From Paragorgia papillata (Eukaryota; Cnidaria; Anthozoa; Scleralcyonacea; Coralliidae), in assembly GCA_035771165.1 (NCBI GenBank), contig JAWNZC010000286.1:455001-519000 (forward strand): a stretch of DNA of 64,000 nucleotides. Direction: 5' to 3'. Shown one piece after another: positions 28,570 through 39,641 of the stretch. The notes below the pieces were generated by a model. The model was not told where the DNA came from and did not search any database. It saw nothing but the letters and a program-made list of their open reading frames with translations. Position numbers and translations under genes: made by a program. Numbering within the stretch: the first letter of the stretch is position 1; each line of letters starts with the position of its first letter.

Positions 28570-31500
28570 TTAGAGTTGATTCTTTCTTAACAATTCACCA
28601 ATTATAGCGGCATTTCTCCTCGGTCTTGCGTCTTTCCTTGCCGTCTGCTCCATGGGTTGAGGTTCCTCCACGGGTACTTTAGGGACTTGATCTCCTTGTT
28701 CAGGTACAGAATGTAACTCCAACGGGATCAGATGCTGTATGGGCCGTCGTAAGTATGTTGACCTTCCATTCTCGTTGTTTATTACACGTATTCTCCCAGC
28801 TCTAACCACGTTGTCACGACTTGGGATCAGCTCCTCCACCTTTGCTAATTTCTATAACGAACGCGCTGACTTGTCGGTCTTTAATATGACATTGTCTCCC
28901 ACTTTGATTACGCTTTCATCTGATCCACTGGATACCTTCAATAATTCTCTCAACCCCAATAGATACTCGGTTCTCCATTGGTTGGTAAATTGATTCAGCA
29001 ATCGTCTATGATACGTCTCTCTTCGAGTGAGCGATTGATTTGTACTGATCATTTCAAACTGCTTGTCATTCGGCGTGGTGGCGATGGTACGACCATATAT
29101 AAGTGCTGAAGGCGTCAGCGGATACGAAATGCCTTGTTCATCATCATACACATATGTCAAAGGTCGATTGTTCAAGGTGGCCTCTATCTCGATTAGTACT
29201 GTGCGCAATTCTTCGAAAGATAACGACGCTCGTCCAACAGTTTTCTTTAAACAACGCTTCATGCTTCGAACCATTCTTTCCCAGAAGCCTCCATGCCACG
29301 GCGCTTTCTCTATTATAAAATCCCATGTGACTCCTTTGTTGACCAAGAATCGTTGGACGTCGGTAGATCTCGTGATCTTCTCAACTTCTTTAGCAGCACC
29401 TTTAAAAGTCTTTGCATTGTCGGACAGCAGTTTCGTTGGTAATCCTCGGCGAGCGGCGAAACGTCGGAAGGCTTGCAAGAACGTAGGTACAGACAAATTG
29501 GGCACCAGTTCGAGGTGTACAGCTCTAGTTGAAGCGCATGTCAAAAGACACACATACGCTTTGTCCGTCTTCTTGAAATCTGGTCCATCCTGAACTTTGG
29601 TGGTGACATAAAGTGGTCCGGCGAAATCGACTCCGGTGTTTGCGAATGGCGGCGCGTCGCTGACTCTACTCGGTGGTAGTTGTGCGGTTCTTGGCGTGCC
29701 GAATGGCTTCCCTTCGAATTTCTTGCAAACTACGCAATCCCTCACTACCCGTTTCACTGCTTCTCGCCCCCTCACAATCCAATACTTCTCTCGGATGCTG
29801 TTCAATGTTTCCTTGATTCCATTATGATGGACAGCTTCGTGATGATTAAGGATGACAAGTTCTGTAAAGTAATGTTTCGTAGGAAGAAGTACTGGCTGCT
29901 TTGCTGACGGGGATAGTGACGATCGATCGATTCTACCATGACAACGAATTGTGTCTTCTTGATCTCGGAATAAACCCAACTGCTTGACTAACGGCGTTTC
30001 TTTCTTGTTGACTCCAGAAAAATATTGCTCTTCTTCTTCGAAGTTGTTTGCTTGAATTGAATTTATCCAAAGTTTCTCCGTTGCTCTCAATTCTTCGGCG
30101 GTTAGTTCAACTGACGCGGGTCGATATCCTCTCGCGTTATCAATGAATTTCTTCACATAGGCTGTGACTCGTAGTAGCTTCGTTTTGCTGCTGTAACGTT
30201 TACAATCCATGATCGCTTCGATGTTCGGATATGTCACTTTGCTCGAGCTGGTTGTTAAGGATCTTGTGATCGTAGGTTGTGCCTTGGGTTTGGTTATCTC
30301 CGTGTATGCCTCCTTCTCATCGGTTTCGGTAAGTCCTGGTTCTGTAGGCCACATTTCCTTCGGACGTTTTAGAAAATCTGCGCCATTCCACCACGTTTTG
30401 TTTTCTGCGAGTTCCGGTCCACGACTTCCACGGGATGGAATATCGGCCGGGTTTTTCTCTCCTGGGCAGAATCTCCAGGAATCTGTGTTGGTAAGCTTTC
30501 GTATCTCACTCACGCGATGTTGGACGTAGGGTTTCCATGCTTTGTTGTTCCTTATCCAACACAAGACGGTATAAGAATCGGTCCACAGAACTACTTCAGG
30601 AACCGTCGGCAGCGATGAAATAGTTCCTTGCACTGAGCTTATCAAACGAGCGAGGATATTGGCTCCTAGTAATTCAAGCCTCGGAATTGATAGCTTCTTC
30701 ATAGGTGCCACTCTTGTTTTTGATGCCACTAGATTTACGTCGATTTCTCCGTTGTTGTGCACTGTTCGTAAATAAACCACGGCGGCGAACGCTTTCAAAG
30801 ACGCATCACAAAATCCGTGAAGTTCACAACTTACAGGGTTCCCAATGATGGCGTTGCTGAAGTAACATCGTGGTACTCTGATAGGCTTCAAGGCAGAAAG
30901 ATCGTAAATGATTAGGTTCCAAACAACTAACGACTCATCGACCAAAGGATCGTCCCAGTTAATATGATGCATGCACAACACCTGGAACAGCATCTTCATC
31001 ACGATGGTAAACGGAGCTAGAAAGCCCAATGGGTCAAAAATCTTGGCTGATAGTCGTAGGACAGATCGCATGGTCAAAGGAAGGGTTTTCGCGTAGTCCC
31101 CCAAGTTATTCAGATCGTATTCGATCCACATTCCAGGAAACACCAAGAATCTTAATAGAGCATTCTTCATTTTTCGTTGACGCGTTGTTCTCGGGCTGCC
31201 TGTCCTTTGAAGTATTGGTGGTATCTTGGTAACTTTCGTTTGGGAAATATTTCAACACACACTCTCTTTTTTCGCTTGCTATCACGGTATTGGCGTTGAC
31301 CACAACATCTCGTTCGCTCCCGAGGGATTCTATCGTCGTTAACTCTTCTTCTTGAGGTCTCATTGTTTGTTGGTCGACAGCCACTCTTTCTCGGAAAGCC
31401 TTTGAATTAGAGATTCACTTTCGTAATGTAAAACCACCATCTTTCATAATTTTACTGGACTTCTCGTAAATCTCAAGGGCTTGACAATCATCCGTGGAAC

Positions 31501-32046
31501 CACCCACAAAATCATCGACATAAAACGAATCTTGCAACAGTGACGTGATGTGTGGCTCTTTCTCCTTGTTGAGCTCCAAATGATACTGTATAAGGGATGA
31601 CAAAATAGCTGGGCTAGGTGTGAGTCCGAACACCAGACGACAAAACTGGTACTGTACAATTTCAGGCTGTTCCTTTGAAATGTCATCCAACCACAAGAAA
31701 CGAAGCATTCGTCGGTCGTCCGGATTTATTTGGATCTGATGAAAAGCCTTTTCCACGTCAGCCGCGATTCCAATAGGACCAAATTTGGCCCCTTCTCCAA
31801 ACACTCGTTGATGGATAATGCAGTCGTTCCATGCTTGGCTGATCCATCGAAAACCACGCGTACTTTCGTAGTAAGCTTTTCGCGACGCACGACCCCATGG
31901 TGAGGTAAGTAATGAGTTGACCTATCAAGTCCTGGTGGTTCTGAAACTCTTTCGATAATTCCAGACTCCAGTTGCTGTTGAATAACGTGGTCATATTCTT
32001 TAAGAAGTTCTTGATCGTTCTTCAAACGTGAATGAACCTGTCGCAA
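28570..32046 (-). pseudogene. BEL pol (RT, RNase H, integrase), multiply broken
   Basis: The remnant runs from 32046 down to 28570. RT starts near HVIQQQLESGIIERV; a small deletion with frameshift lies after NECLEKGPN (about 31800). The RT core follows (ADVEKAFHQI; YVDD in QDSFYVDDFVGG), then a TGA after GGFTLRK (about 31415) and another frameshift near 31110-31170. The long frame 31170-28852 (772 codons) carries RNase H motifs (GFCDAS at residues 119-124, PRLELLGAN, WTDS), zinc finger H444/H448-C479/C482 and integrase triad D515, D584, E631. A TAG at 28854-28852 interrupts the C-terminal domain, which continues to 28570. A tryptophan is usual at two of the stop positions in this family. Confidence 0.92.
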
Positions 32047-32878
32047 TCGCTTGACACTGTCGCAATTGATTAGCTTTATCCCCGGCGCAAGGAGGTATTT
32101 TTAGGAGTTCATCCATGTGGGCAGAAATTATTTGTTGAGATTTCCCGAAACGTTCCTGTAGTATGTCGACGGCGGCTTGATAATTATCCTCGGTTATGGC
32201 AAGACCCTTTATCGAACGAAGAGCTTGTCCCTCCAACAATGAAAACAGATAATTAAACTTTTCAATCGTTGTTAGTTCAGTGTTGTTATGCACCGCACTT
32301 TCAGATGTTTGCCAAAATGTTTGATAATTGGTTACATCACCTTTGAATTTCGGTAAAACGAGCTTAGGTAGTTTCGATCTTGCACTTGGCCGCGTATTCT
32401 TGCTAGGCGATGACGTCTGCTCGGGTTCTTTCGTTGTTTGGTTGAGTGACACGCCAACCAAATTCGCTTCGTCGCTAGATTCTGTATGAACCACAGAGGT
32501 CGTTTGTTTTCCTTTCGTTGCATCCACAGTGACAAGGACCGGGATTTTCGTCGATTTATCGATCTGTTGACTCGTAAACTTCGTTATTTCTCGTCTCACA
32601 TCACTCGTTCGGGAAAAGATATCTTCAGTTTATTCAATTTCTTGTTCAATGTCGGTTACGTCGCACAACTCCAACACTTGCACGTCGAGTTCTTTCAATC
32701 GGTTGATTTTCTCGCTCAATAAATTTGCAATCGTACACAATCGGTCCTTGACCGATTCATCCCCTGGACCTACTTTCAACAATTCTATCGCTTCTTTCGT
32801 GTACTTCGTTACTACACCACGATTTCCAGATCGAATCGCTCGTAGCCTCTTTAGACTGTCTTCTCCTTCGTTCGACAT
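32000..32878 (-). pseudogene. BEL gag (DUF1759-type), truncated and with an in-frame stop
   Basis: Minus-strand ATG at 32878 starts MSNEGEDSLKRLRAIRSGNR, typical of BEL gag. A TAA stop at 32632-32630 interrupts the same frame, which reopens at once and carries the DUF1759 core (KLVLPKFKGDVTNYQTFW; FNYLFSLLEGQALRSIKGL). After about IPPCAGDKANQLRQ the sequence jumps to reverse transcriptase. The rest of gag, any zinc knuckles and the protease are therefore absent. Confidence 0.88.
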
Positions 32879-32948
32879 ATTGACACACTTGAATTAAGAT
32901 CGTTGCAAAACACCACACGGTCGTTTCACAGTCGTTCGGTTAAAGCCA

Positions 32949-32968
32949 GTGCCCCACGTTGGGCGCCA
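32949..32968 (-). promoter_or_regulatory. BEL primer-binding site
   Basis: Directly inside the 5' LTR, the minus strand reads TGGCGCCCAACGTGGGGC. It begins TGG, complementary to the CCA end of a tRNA, as expected for a primer-binding site. I cannot name the tRNA. Confidence 0.7.
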
Positions 32969-33209
32969 TGTAATAGACTTTCCATTTTAATACATATATA
33001 CAAAATAATAATACAATAAACAAAACATACACAAGAAAAGTCCTCGAGGTTCGAGCACTGGCTATCGTCGGGTTCGAGTTCTAAACGTAAAACTTAGCAC
33101 GTACTCGTGACGTTACAGAATAACATGTCAATCACATGACATAACAACCTAACGGGAAGTGATCGACAAATTCAACACCCGCGTATTTCCGGTTTTAATG
33201 TTCTTTACA
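32969..33209 (-). repeat. BEL 5' LTR
   Basis: 241 bp copy upstream of gag in the minus orientation, followed outside by the second ATCTG. Confidence 0.93.
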
Positions 33210-33214
33210 ATCTG

Positions 33215-34260
33215 TATTTGATTTACTACGGCTCGCCTTGTTAATCAGATACAGTTCGCTGCTCATGCTTTATCTATTACTTAAAAATCTGTTTGTATAC
33301 CTATAAATATAGCCCATATGAACTCGTTTTCATTTTCATGTGGAAATCTCAAAATAATTTTTACTTTAAAACAAGGTCATAAAGGCTAATTGATATGCAC
33401 ATAAAAGAATTTTAATTGGGCGGCCATTTTTTAATAGGTTATGTTGGGAACTTTGTTGTCAATCAAAATATACGACTGATTTTTCGCATAGTCGTACGTA
33501 TTGATAGACATTCTTCTATTTTGCTGTACTTTTGTTTAAAAAGTTTTACCGACAATGACGATCGGCTCATTGTTCGGATTATTGGGAGTAGGTGTAGTTC
33601 GAATTGTTACAAAATGTCATTTGATTTTTACGAATTTTTTATCTATAGTATTTTTGTAATACTTTCTTATTGCAATATATTTGATATACGTTGTACACAG
33701 TTTGAGATAAAATAAATAAATAAGAATAGAGTGATCGACAATGAGTAATGATTTATTTAACGTCGTAAGCATAGGATGTGGTCGCCCAATCATCCGAGTC
33801 AGAGGCTCATGTTAAAAGTGCACGACATAAGCTAAGATGATTTTTACGTATATGTAAGGTATATATATATGTATAGGTATATGTGGATGAAAATTATGCT
33901 GGTGTTCTAAGCTGAGCGTGCTCATGAAGTTCTAATGCTCGTTTTCTTTAACCGATTGTATTATTTTCATGATCACCTTATCTTTGATTACATTAAAGGC
34001 ACAGCGTCAGGTATTAAATTACCGCTTAATTAATAGTTTCGTGCGAGACAAAATTATATTTTTGTGCAAAGAAAAGGAATAATATTCATAAAACGTTAAA
34101 ATAGTAAGTCAGTGCATTTTCTTACGGACGATTTAGTCCAAGTTTCGACGTGTGTTATATTCGCGATAACTTTAATCATGTGAACTTGAATTTGTCCACG
34201 AAGTTTTTCTAGTTTGCGTCATTGTGACACTGCCTTTATACTGAAATAATAAACAGGGTA
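33215..34260. other. Flank of the BEL insertion; no recognised gene
   Basis: AT-rich sequence with a fragment of the 5S-SINE body at 33745-33840 (GGTCGCCCAATCATCCGAG). The 99-codon frame at 33416-33715 is hydrophobic, AT-driven and has no family match that I know. Confidence 0.5.
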
Positions 34261-35242
34261 TGGGCAGGAAAAAGGAAAGGACTTAACCATCCTTACTTGC
34301 AGCCAGTAGCTGAATTGCGAAAGACGGAGATCAACGTCGAAGGCATATCAAACGAGTCGAAGGCATATCAAAGGCGCTCCAGGGCGTCTATAGGATAGGG
34401 CGGGGAAACGAGCCGTGTGCCCTGAAGTATGTGTGATGCGCGGGACCCCCCAAATATTCGAACACACTGAGGAGATTATTTACTCGCCCCAGTCCTCGCG
34501 CGTCTTTAGAAATGTCTGCCAAATATTTTTTTCCTTTGCGACGTGTTTGTTCGCATGCAGCAAAAAAAGCTAAAAAAATTAAGTAACAGTATTTATACCA
34601 AAGACAGATCTATTAATGGAGTAACCGTCCTTGGATTTGCTAATTTCTGGTGCCAGGACAAGTTATTAAATATTTTACAAAACTAGTGCGAGTTGGAACT
34701 GCGGAAGCCGCCATGATGAACGAAACGAAAGCTTGCTGGAAGAGAATTCACATTTCCTCTTTATTTTGGTTTCTGGTGAAGGATGATCATACGGTAAGAA
34801 CATGTATTCTTTTGTCGATTAAAAATATAAAAGTAACCACAAGACGCTTAACTACCTTTCAAATACGTAAATTTTCAAAACATTCGAGCCAGGAAAATTT
34901 CTCAACTGTAACAAAATGTTTAGGCTGCAATCAACATGCTATTGCTAAAAAGGCTCAAAATATTACGCGATGAAATTTGACAGGAATAAAGTTTAATGCC
35001 TTCCAGACATGTCTTTAAAAAAGCTAAGTTCCGGCTCGTTTTTGCAGCAAAATTAGACAAGGAATTCGGCTTCAACATTGAAAATTTTAGTCGTTTGATA
35101 CTTAAGAATGCCTTCCACCATGTTATATGAACAGTAAAACGTATGAATAACAAAACAAAAAACTCGCACCAACAATCAATTGAGTCAATAGTTGCAGCAC
35201 TATAAGAGATTTTTAAAATCAACCTCCTTGAATTCACTTTGA

Positions 35243-35442
35243 TCCAATCTCGTTCCCAGAGCCCACGTTCCCCACCGGGGAAACGAGAGACTCTGGGATA
35301 ATCCGTTTCACATCGATATTTCATTGGCTGATGAACAGTGAACTCTATATAACTCTTCTTCCGCATAACAAGAATCCTGTGATGGCGTGAACGGATTATC
35401 CCAGAGCCTCTCGTTTCCCGCCCGCTGGGAACGAGATTTGGT
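35243..35442. repeat. Foldback MITE, ends CCAATCTCGTTCCCAG
   Basis: Left CCAATCTCGTTCCCAGAG and right CTGGGAACGAGATTTGG, with a second inverted block (AGACTCTGGGATAATCCG and complement) inside. Confidence 0.75.
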
Positions 35443-35536
35443 TTTGATCAAAATTTGCAGTTAGCGCGTTCGCCCCATGCCTAAAGTGCATCACATGTTT
35501 CAGTACGTCAGATTGGCGTTTACTGCCCTATCTTAG

Positions 35537-35645
35537 ACCCCGTTTACACTAGAGAAAAAGTATCCGGATTCACATTGTTTTTTATTCCCTTGAGGATGAA
35601 AAACAATGTGAATCCGGACACTTTTGCTCTAGTGTAAACGGGGCC
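35537..35645. repeat. Foldback MITE, ends CCCCGTTTACACTAG
   Basis: Arms of about 45 bp (GTTTACACTAGAG...ATCCGGATTCACATTGTTTT) meet at CCCTTGAGGATG. It lies inside the split 5S-type SINE. Confidence 0.85.
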
Positions 35646-36246
35646 TTATAGGCGCCCTGGTTCAGACCACGGATAACAACACAGATGTAGGTGTTGATTT
35701 TACGGAGGGGGAACCTGAGAACCTATCGAGATCAACTGCAGTTCAACTGCAGTTCAACTACTAACATGAGCCCCAAGCTTGAGAATGGGGTCATTCCAGG
35801 TGGTCATCCATCCAAGTACTAACCCCGTCCAACGCTTAACTTTGGAAACAGCGCGCGCCACCCGTGCTCCCCAGGTACTCTTTAATTTGTATTAGTCGCT
35901 ATAAGTTAGGCTCGGTCGACGTTCTGAATCAGACTCGTCCCTAGTCGCTTCTTTAGGATAATTATGTTTCGCTAGGATCAAGCCTTGAATCACAAGGAAC
36001 TCACTAGGATAAAAGCGTGGGCGCGCGGGGTTTTACGGTAAGGGAGAGAAAAAAGGAAGCGACTCAGAACTGGCAGATTACTGTAAATATCTTGCAAACT
36101 GGCATTGTTTGCTTCGTAACCGGATTTTCTCACGTTATTAGAGACAAATAAATATTTATATAATGTAGGCCTTTCAAATTACGTTTTCCTTGGTCATATT
36201 TTGACCATCTCTTGATCTTATTTGCCAACTGAAATCAATTATCAAA

Positions 36247-36311
36247 ATGGCTGAGTACGACTGGGCACAAGTCTGGATTTGAACGCTTTCTGCAACATGA
36301 GCTTGGACGGT
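36247..36311 (+). pseudogene. Possible exon remnant MAEYDWAQ... with frameshift
   Basis: ATG near 36247 reads MAEYDWAQV, then a frame change gives SGFERFLQHELGR up to a donor GTGAGT at about 36311. It looks like one more first exon of a transposon protein. Low certainty because of the break. Confidence 0.25.
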
Positions 36312-36495
36312 GAGTTTGAATAAATTAGATATACGGTTTTTCATTTAATCACTTGCCTTGCAATTTTAAATTTTGCTTTTCTAACATCGTCGTAACATCG
36401 CAGTAACATCGTCCGCCATTTTGAATGTGTAATCTCCCAGTCGTTATTTTTGCCCTCCCCTTCCCAGATTCCTTTGCAAGTTTAGCCTAGCAGCG

Positions 36496-36658
36496 TAATA
36501 ACTTCTTATTAACCGAGAGCGCGGTCATTACGAGAAAATATCAGACCGAGGTTTTGACAGTACGGACCGAGCCCGTTAGGCGGGGTCTGTGCATCAAGAC
36601 CGAGGTCTGATATTTTTCCGTAATGACCAAGCGGACGAGGTTAATAAGAAGTTATTAT
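36496..36658. repeat. Foldback MITE, ends TAATAACTTCTTATTAACC (copy 1)
   Basis: Arms include GCGGTCATTACG and ATATCAGACCGAGG. A close copy is at 61012-61172. In both places it lies downstream of the same exon-like ORF. Confidence 0.85.
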
Positions 36659-36764
36659 ACGGCATTTTGAAACAACATACCTTACATCTATATCTTGTCA
36701 TGATACGTACTGCAAGTCAGTTTAGTGTGACCTCAAGCGTGTGACATAAACTCACCGTTTTCAA

Positions 36765-36839
36765 TGTTGCTGCTCTTGTCATCGCTTTCGGAATCCTGAA
36801 ACTCGCTTCCCGATTGCTCATCGTCCCACTCATACATAA
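36765..36839 (-). CDS. Exon-like ORF of a dispersed element (MYEWDDEQSGSEF), copy 1
   Basis: Minus-strand ATG near 36837 gives an acidic peptide beginning MYEWDDEQSGSEFQDSESDD and ends at a donor (AACG, then GTGAGT) near 36758. A second copy is at 60475-60590 on the plus strand. It looks like the first exon of an autonomous element's protein. Function unknown. Confidence 0.45.
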
Positions 36840-36911
36840 TTTAGTCCTCAGGTTGTTGAATTCACAACATTTTTGCGGTTTTCTTTCGTTGTTTAGTTGC
36901 AAACAACATGG

Positions 36912-37638
36912 CTAGAAAATCCCAGCCTAGACCTTCTATTTCCTATTTGGGGGCCTGGGCCGAAAGGACTGGGGAGAGACAACGGGAAATAGAAGGCCTA
37001 TAGTAGATTTCCCAATCAAAACTGCCCCAAAACTGCCCCACTCTAGATTCTCAAAGTTGGTGGCGCCAAATCTCAAGTTATTGATATTTTTGTCGAGTTA
37101 ATGGAAGTTCAAGGTATTGTTGAAGCATTTACGATATAAAGTGAAAGTTATTTGATTTCCCGAACGAATCGAATGCAATTTATGTCAAATGAAGGTGAAC
37201 TCGTGAGTGTATAAATGTAAACGTTCGCCACATGCGTGGCCAATGCTTCATGATTTTCTGTTGATGTTTCTCTTAAGATGATTCTGAAATGGTAATATAT
37301 TTGCCAGGAGTATTTTACGCTTGAAAGATGTCATATTTTCATGTGTCTAGTAGTCGAATCCAGAGCGTGAAGTTGATAGGAATCGATCAGAGGACAATTG
37401 CTGAATATAATTTTAACTTAATATTATGGTTGTAAAATATAGATTTGATATTTAAGTGGTGGCTCGATGCCGATAGTTGTAAGACTTGTAACTGTGAGAA
37501 AAATGAATAAATACAATGGTCTGGGATTTGGCAAATCTACTAGGCTTTTCCGGAGCATTAACTCTGCTTACGTCATGAAGCGAATTTAGTTCCCAGTCCC
37601 ATAGGCCACAGCTCAGCCACGGAAAAGCCTATGTCTAG
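36912..37638. repeat. Insertion within the MYEWDDEQ-family repeat
   Basis: The second copy of the repeat near 60390-60430 is continuous across this point (CAAACAACA then TGCCAAAATCCG), so the 36912-37638 block is an insertion here. Its ends share AGCCTAGAC / GTCTAGGCT inverted words. No coding sequence seen. Confidence 0.55.
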
Positions 37639-37831
37639 GCTGGCAAAATCCGTAATGACCGCGGTCGTTACGGAAAATAATCGACCGGCACGTGACGCGT
37701 CTCGGAAGTAACTTGTGCCATATAATAAATATAAATAACGACTGGGGACGAGTCTGAATAACTCAGCTTAGTACAGTAATAGAGAAATTTTAATAAAAAT
37801 ACTATCTATCTAATTTGTACTGCAAATGGGA

Positions 37832-38524
37832 TTACATCTTTTCTTTTCTTCGCTTCCCAAAAAACCGTTTCTTCGAAAACCTTAGAATAAAAAGCATCCA
37901 GACAACGCTGAGAGAGTACAGGGCCACCCCACCTACTTTGATGACTACAGACGGCTTGGGAGACATCAAGGTGGACACCAATAGCCTCGCACCCAACCCA
38001 ATCCGAATGCACAAGAACAACAGTATAAACACGACATCATTCAGTTTGGCAATACGAGTCTCATAGAGGCCAAATTCGCGGAGAAACCATCTCAATTGGA
38101 GACATGGGTTAGATACTTCGGAACCAAATATGGAAGCGGTAAGTTCGGCACCGGACCGGTCCAACCATAACGATAGCACTAACCCACATATTGATGTAAT
38201 GTGATGTAAAAGCATGTCAATGCCTTCGGTTCCCATGTAGATGCACCAACTAAAATCGAATACAAAGTAGCCTAGGGTTACGACAATGCAAAGTGTTTGT
38301 TGAGCTGTGCTTTTCTCGCCCAGCGCGTCGAACGGCCAAGGTCCGGTGTAAAAGGCGCCGTATACAGACATGGTGACGCTCAGAAGACCGTGGCAAACGG
38401 TGACTATCCTACAGTTCCATTCCAAGCTACGCTTTTCGTTCACGATGCAAAGAAGGTAATACAAGAATGTCCATAAACAGAAACATGACGCTACGGTTAA
38501 GAATATGGGTGATACCACAGGCAT
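37832..38524 (-). CDS. TLC-domain membrane protein, TLCD5/TMEM136-like
   Basis: A single open exon of 230 codons from ATG at 38524 to a stop at 37832, close to the length of vertebrate TMEM136. About six hydrophobic segments are visible, starting with VSPIFLTVASCFCLWTFLYY. Family marks include LEWNCRIVTVCHG, the FDFSWCIYMGTEG region, the conserved histidine pair in DMLLHHITSICG, and FGSEVSNPCLQLRWFLREFG. TLC-domain proteins act in membrane lipid handling; the TLCD5 role is poorly known. The frame is open upstream to an acceptor (TTGTTTCTTGCAG) at about 38598, so a 5' exon, probably untranslated, is likely. The C-terminus is basic (KKRFFGKRRKEKM). It appears intact. Confidence 0.88.
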   Translation of the reverse strand: MPVVSPIFLTVASCFCLWTFLYYLLCIVNEKRSLEWNCRIVTVCHGLLSVTMSVYGAFYTGPWPFDALGEKSTAQQTLCIVVTLGYFVFDFSWCIYMGTEGIDMLLHHITSICGLVLSLWLDRSGAELTASIFGSEVSNPCLQLRWFLREFGLYETRIAKLNDVVFILLFLCIRIGLGARLLVSTLMSPKPSVVIKVGGVALYSLSVVWMLFILRFSKKRFFGKRRKEKM

Positions 38525-38689
38525 GGCAAGAAGCACGCGACGATCTATAAAACCTCCACCATTAATCCATTGTCCAGCGACGTTTTGCTTCCGGTATCTG
38601 CAAGAAACAAACCCGAATTAGGTAATTTAAACCCTGGCAATCATAACTGATTTAACTTTACGAGTTCACTGTCCATTGTTCTCGGGGCA

Positions 38690-39030
38690 TGTCCTGTCCT
38701 GGGTAACTTGGTCCAGGTGTAACAGGACCGGATGCCCCCCTTCAGAATGCGCCCGGGCCATCTCGTACTAGGACCAGATGCCCCCCTTGTGAAATCCTTT
38801 AAAATACTTCTTAAACCAATTTCGAAATATATTGAAACTTGTTTCGAAACTAACAATAAAACTCTTAGATGGTTAAAAAAGTTCGCAAGCGTTCGATGGA
38901 CGTTGAAATATCTCCCAAAGCGCCATTGAAATGTTAATCGCGGTCGGCAAGGGGGAAGCATCTGGTCCTAGTACAAGATGCCCCAGGGGCATTCTGAAGG
39001 GGGGCATCTGGTCCTATTACACCGGGACAA
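38690..39030. repeat. Inverted repeat with CTGGTGTAACAGGACC...GATGCCCCCC ends
   Basis: Left arm 38690-38790 (GGTGTAACAGGACCGGATGC, CTAGGACCAGATGCCCCCC) is inverted at 38941-39030. A third isolated end lies at 39385-39413. It is just upstream of the TLCD5-like gene. No protein. Confidence 0.7.
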
Positions 39031-39641
39031 ATATAACTTTCTGTTCACACGATAAGAGGAAGCTTAAGCAACAATCATTGACAAAATACTTGAAACGAAG
39101 CTAACATGAAATGGTTTATAATGTCCCCCCTCCCCCCACTTCAATGTTGTGTGGAACTCAGAACGTGTGCAATTTGCACTCAGTCATCTGCCATTACATT
39201 TACATGTTTAGAGTAACAACATTGAAAAGGGGGGATAGCAATTTATTCAAAAAATAGGCTTAGCAATTAACATGGCATGATTCGCTCAAGTCGTTTCAAG
39301 TAATTTTGTCAATGATTGAAGCTTGGACGACAACAGCAATCTAAAGTATCTAGCAGAAACCACAAATCTATTTACGTAGTATTGGGGGGCATCTGGTCCT
39401 GTTACACCAGGTTTCGTCGTTTCACGAGTTGTCGTACCGAAGGCGTGAAAATTATCTGAATAACATTGTGTATGTAGAACGGGGGCGGCGTTATAGGATT
39501 ACTCTTGCGACTAAAAATTATTCATTTTCTTTGTTGTGTGACAAAAATTCTATTGTATTAAGGACGTTGTCCTTGATGTTCGGCCTGACGAATTTAATTG
39601 AGACGAATTTAATTCGAATTAACTTCGTCTAATGCGACGTC

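Larger units (their letters stand above)
28247..33214 (-). mobile_element. BEL/Pao LTR retrotransposon, complete ends but defective coding
   Basis: Two 241-bp LTRs (28252-28492 and 32969-33209) begin TGTAATAGAC and end TTCTTTACA on the plus strand and differ at two positions that I can see. The 5-bp target duplication ATCTG lies at 28247-28251 and 33210-33214. The element is transcribed on the minus strand. The order gag (DUF1759), RT, RNase H, H2C2, integrase, DUF5641-like C-terminus and the YVDD box are BEL/Pao-type. Gag and pol are interrupted many times and the protease region is missing. Confidence 0.93.
34262..35875 (-). repeat. 5S-derived SINE, copy 4, split by inserted elements
   Basis: The tail lies at 34262-34400 (CCTTACTTGCAGCCAG, ATCAACGTCGAAGGC) and the head at 35645-35875 (minus: GTTAGTACTTGGATGGATGA, AAGTTAAGC). 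Between them about 1.25 kb is inserted, including foldback MITEs at 35243-35442 (CCAATCTCGTTCCCAGAG ends) and 35537-35645 (CCCCGTTTACACTAG ends). The open frames inside are not recognised. Confidence 0.6.

Noticed and set aside
28739..31232. Several open frames on the plus strand
   Set aside because: Antisense shadows of the BEL pol gene, which has clear RNase H and integrase motifs on the minus strand.
34650..35366. 107- and 148-codon frames inside the split SINE
   Set aside because: Overlap foldback MITEs and show no recognised domain or splice signals; cannot be supported as genes.
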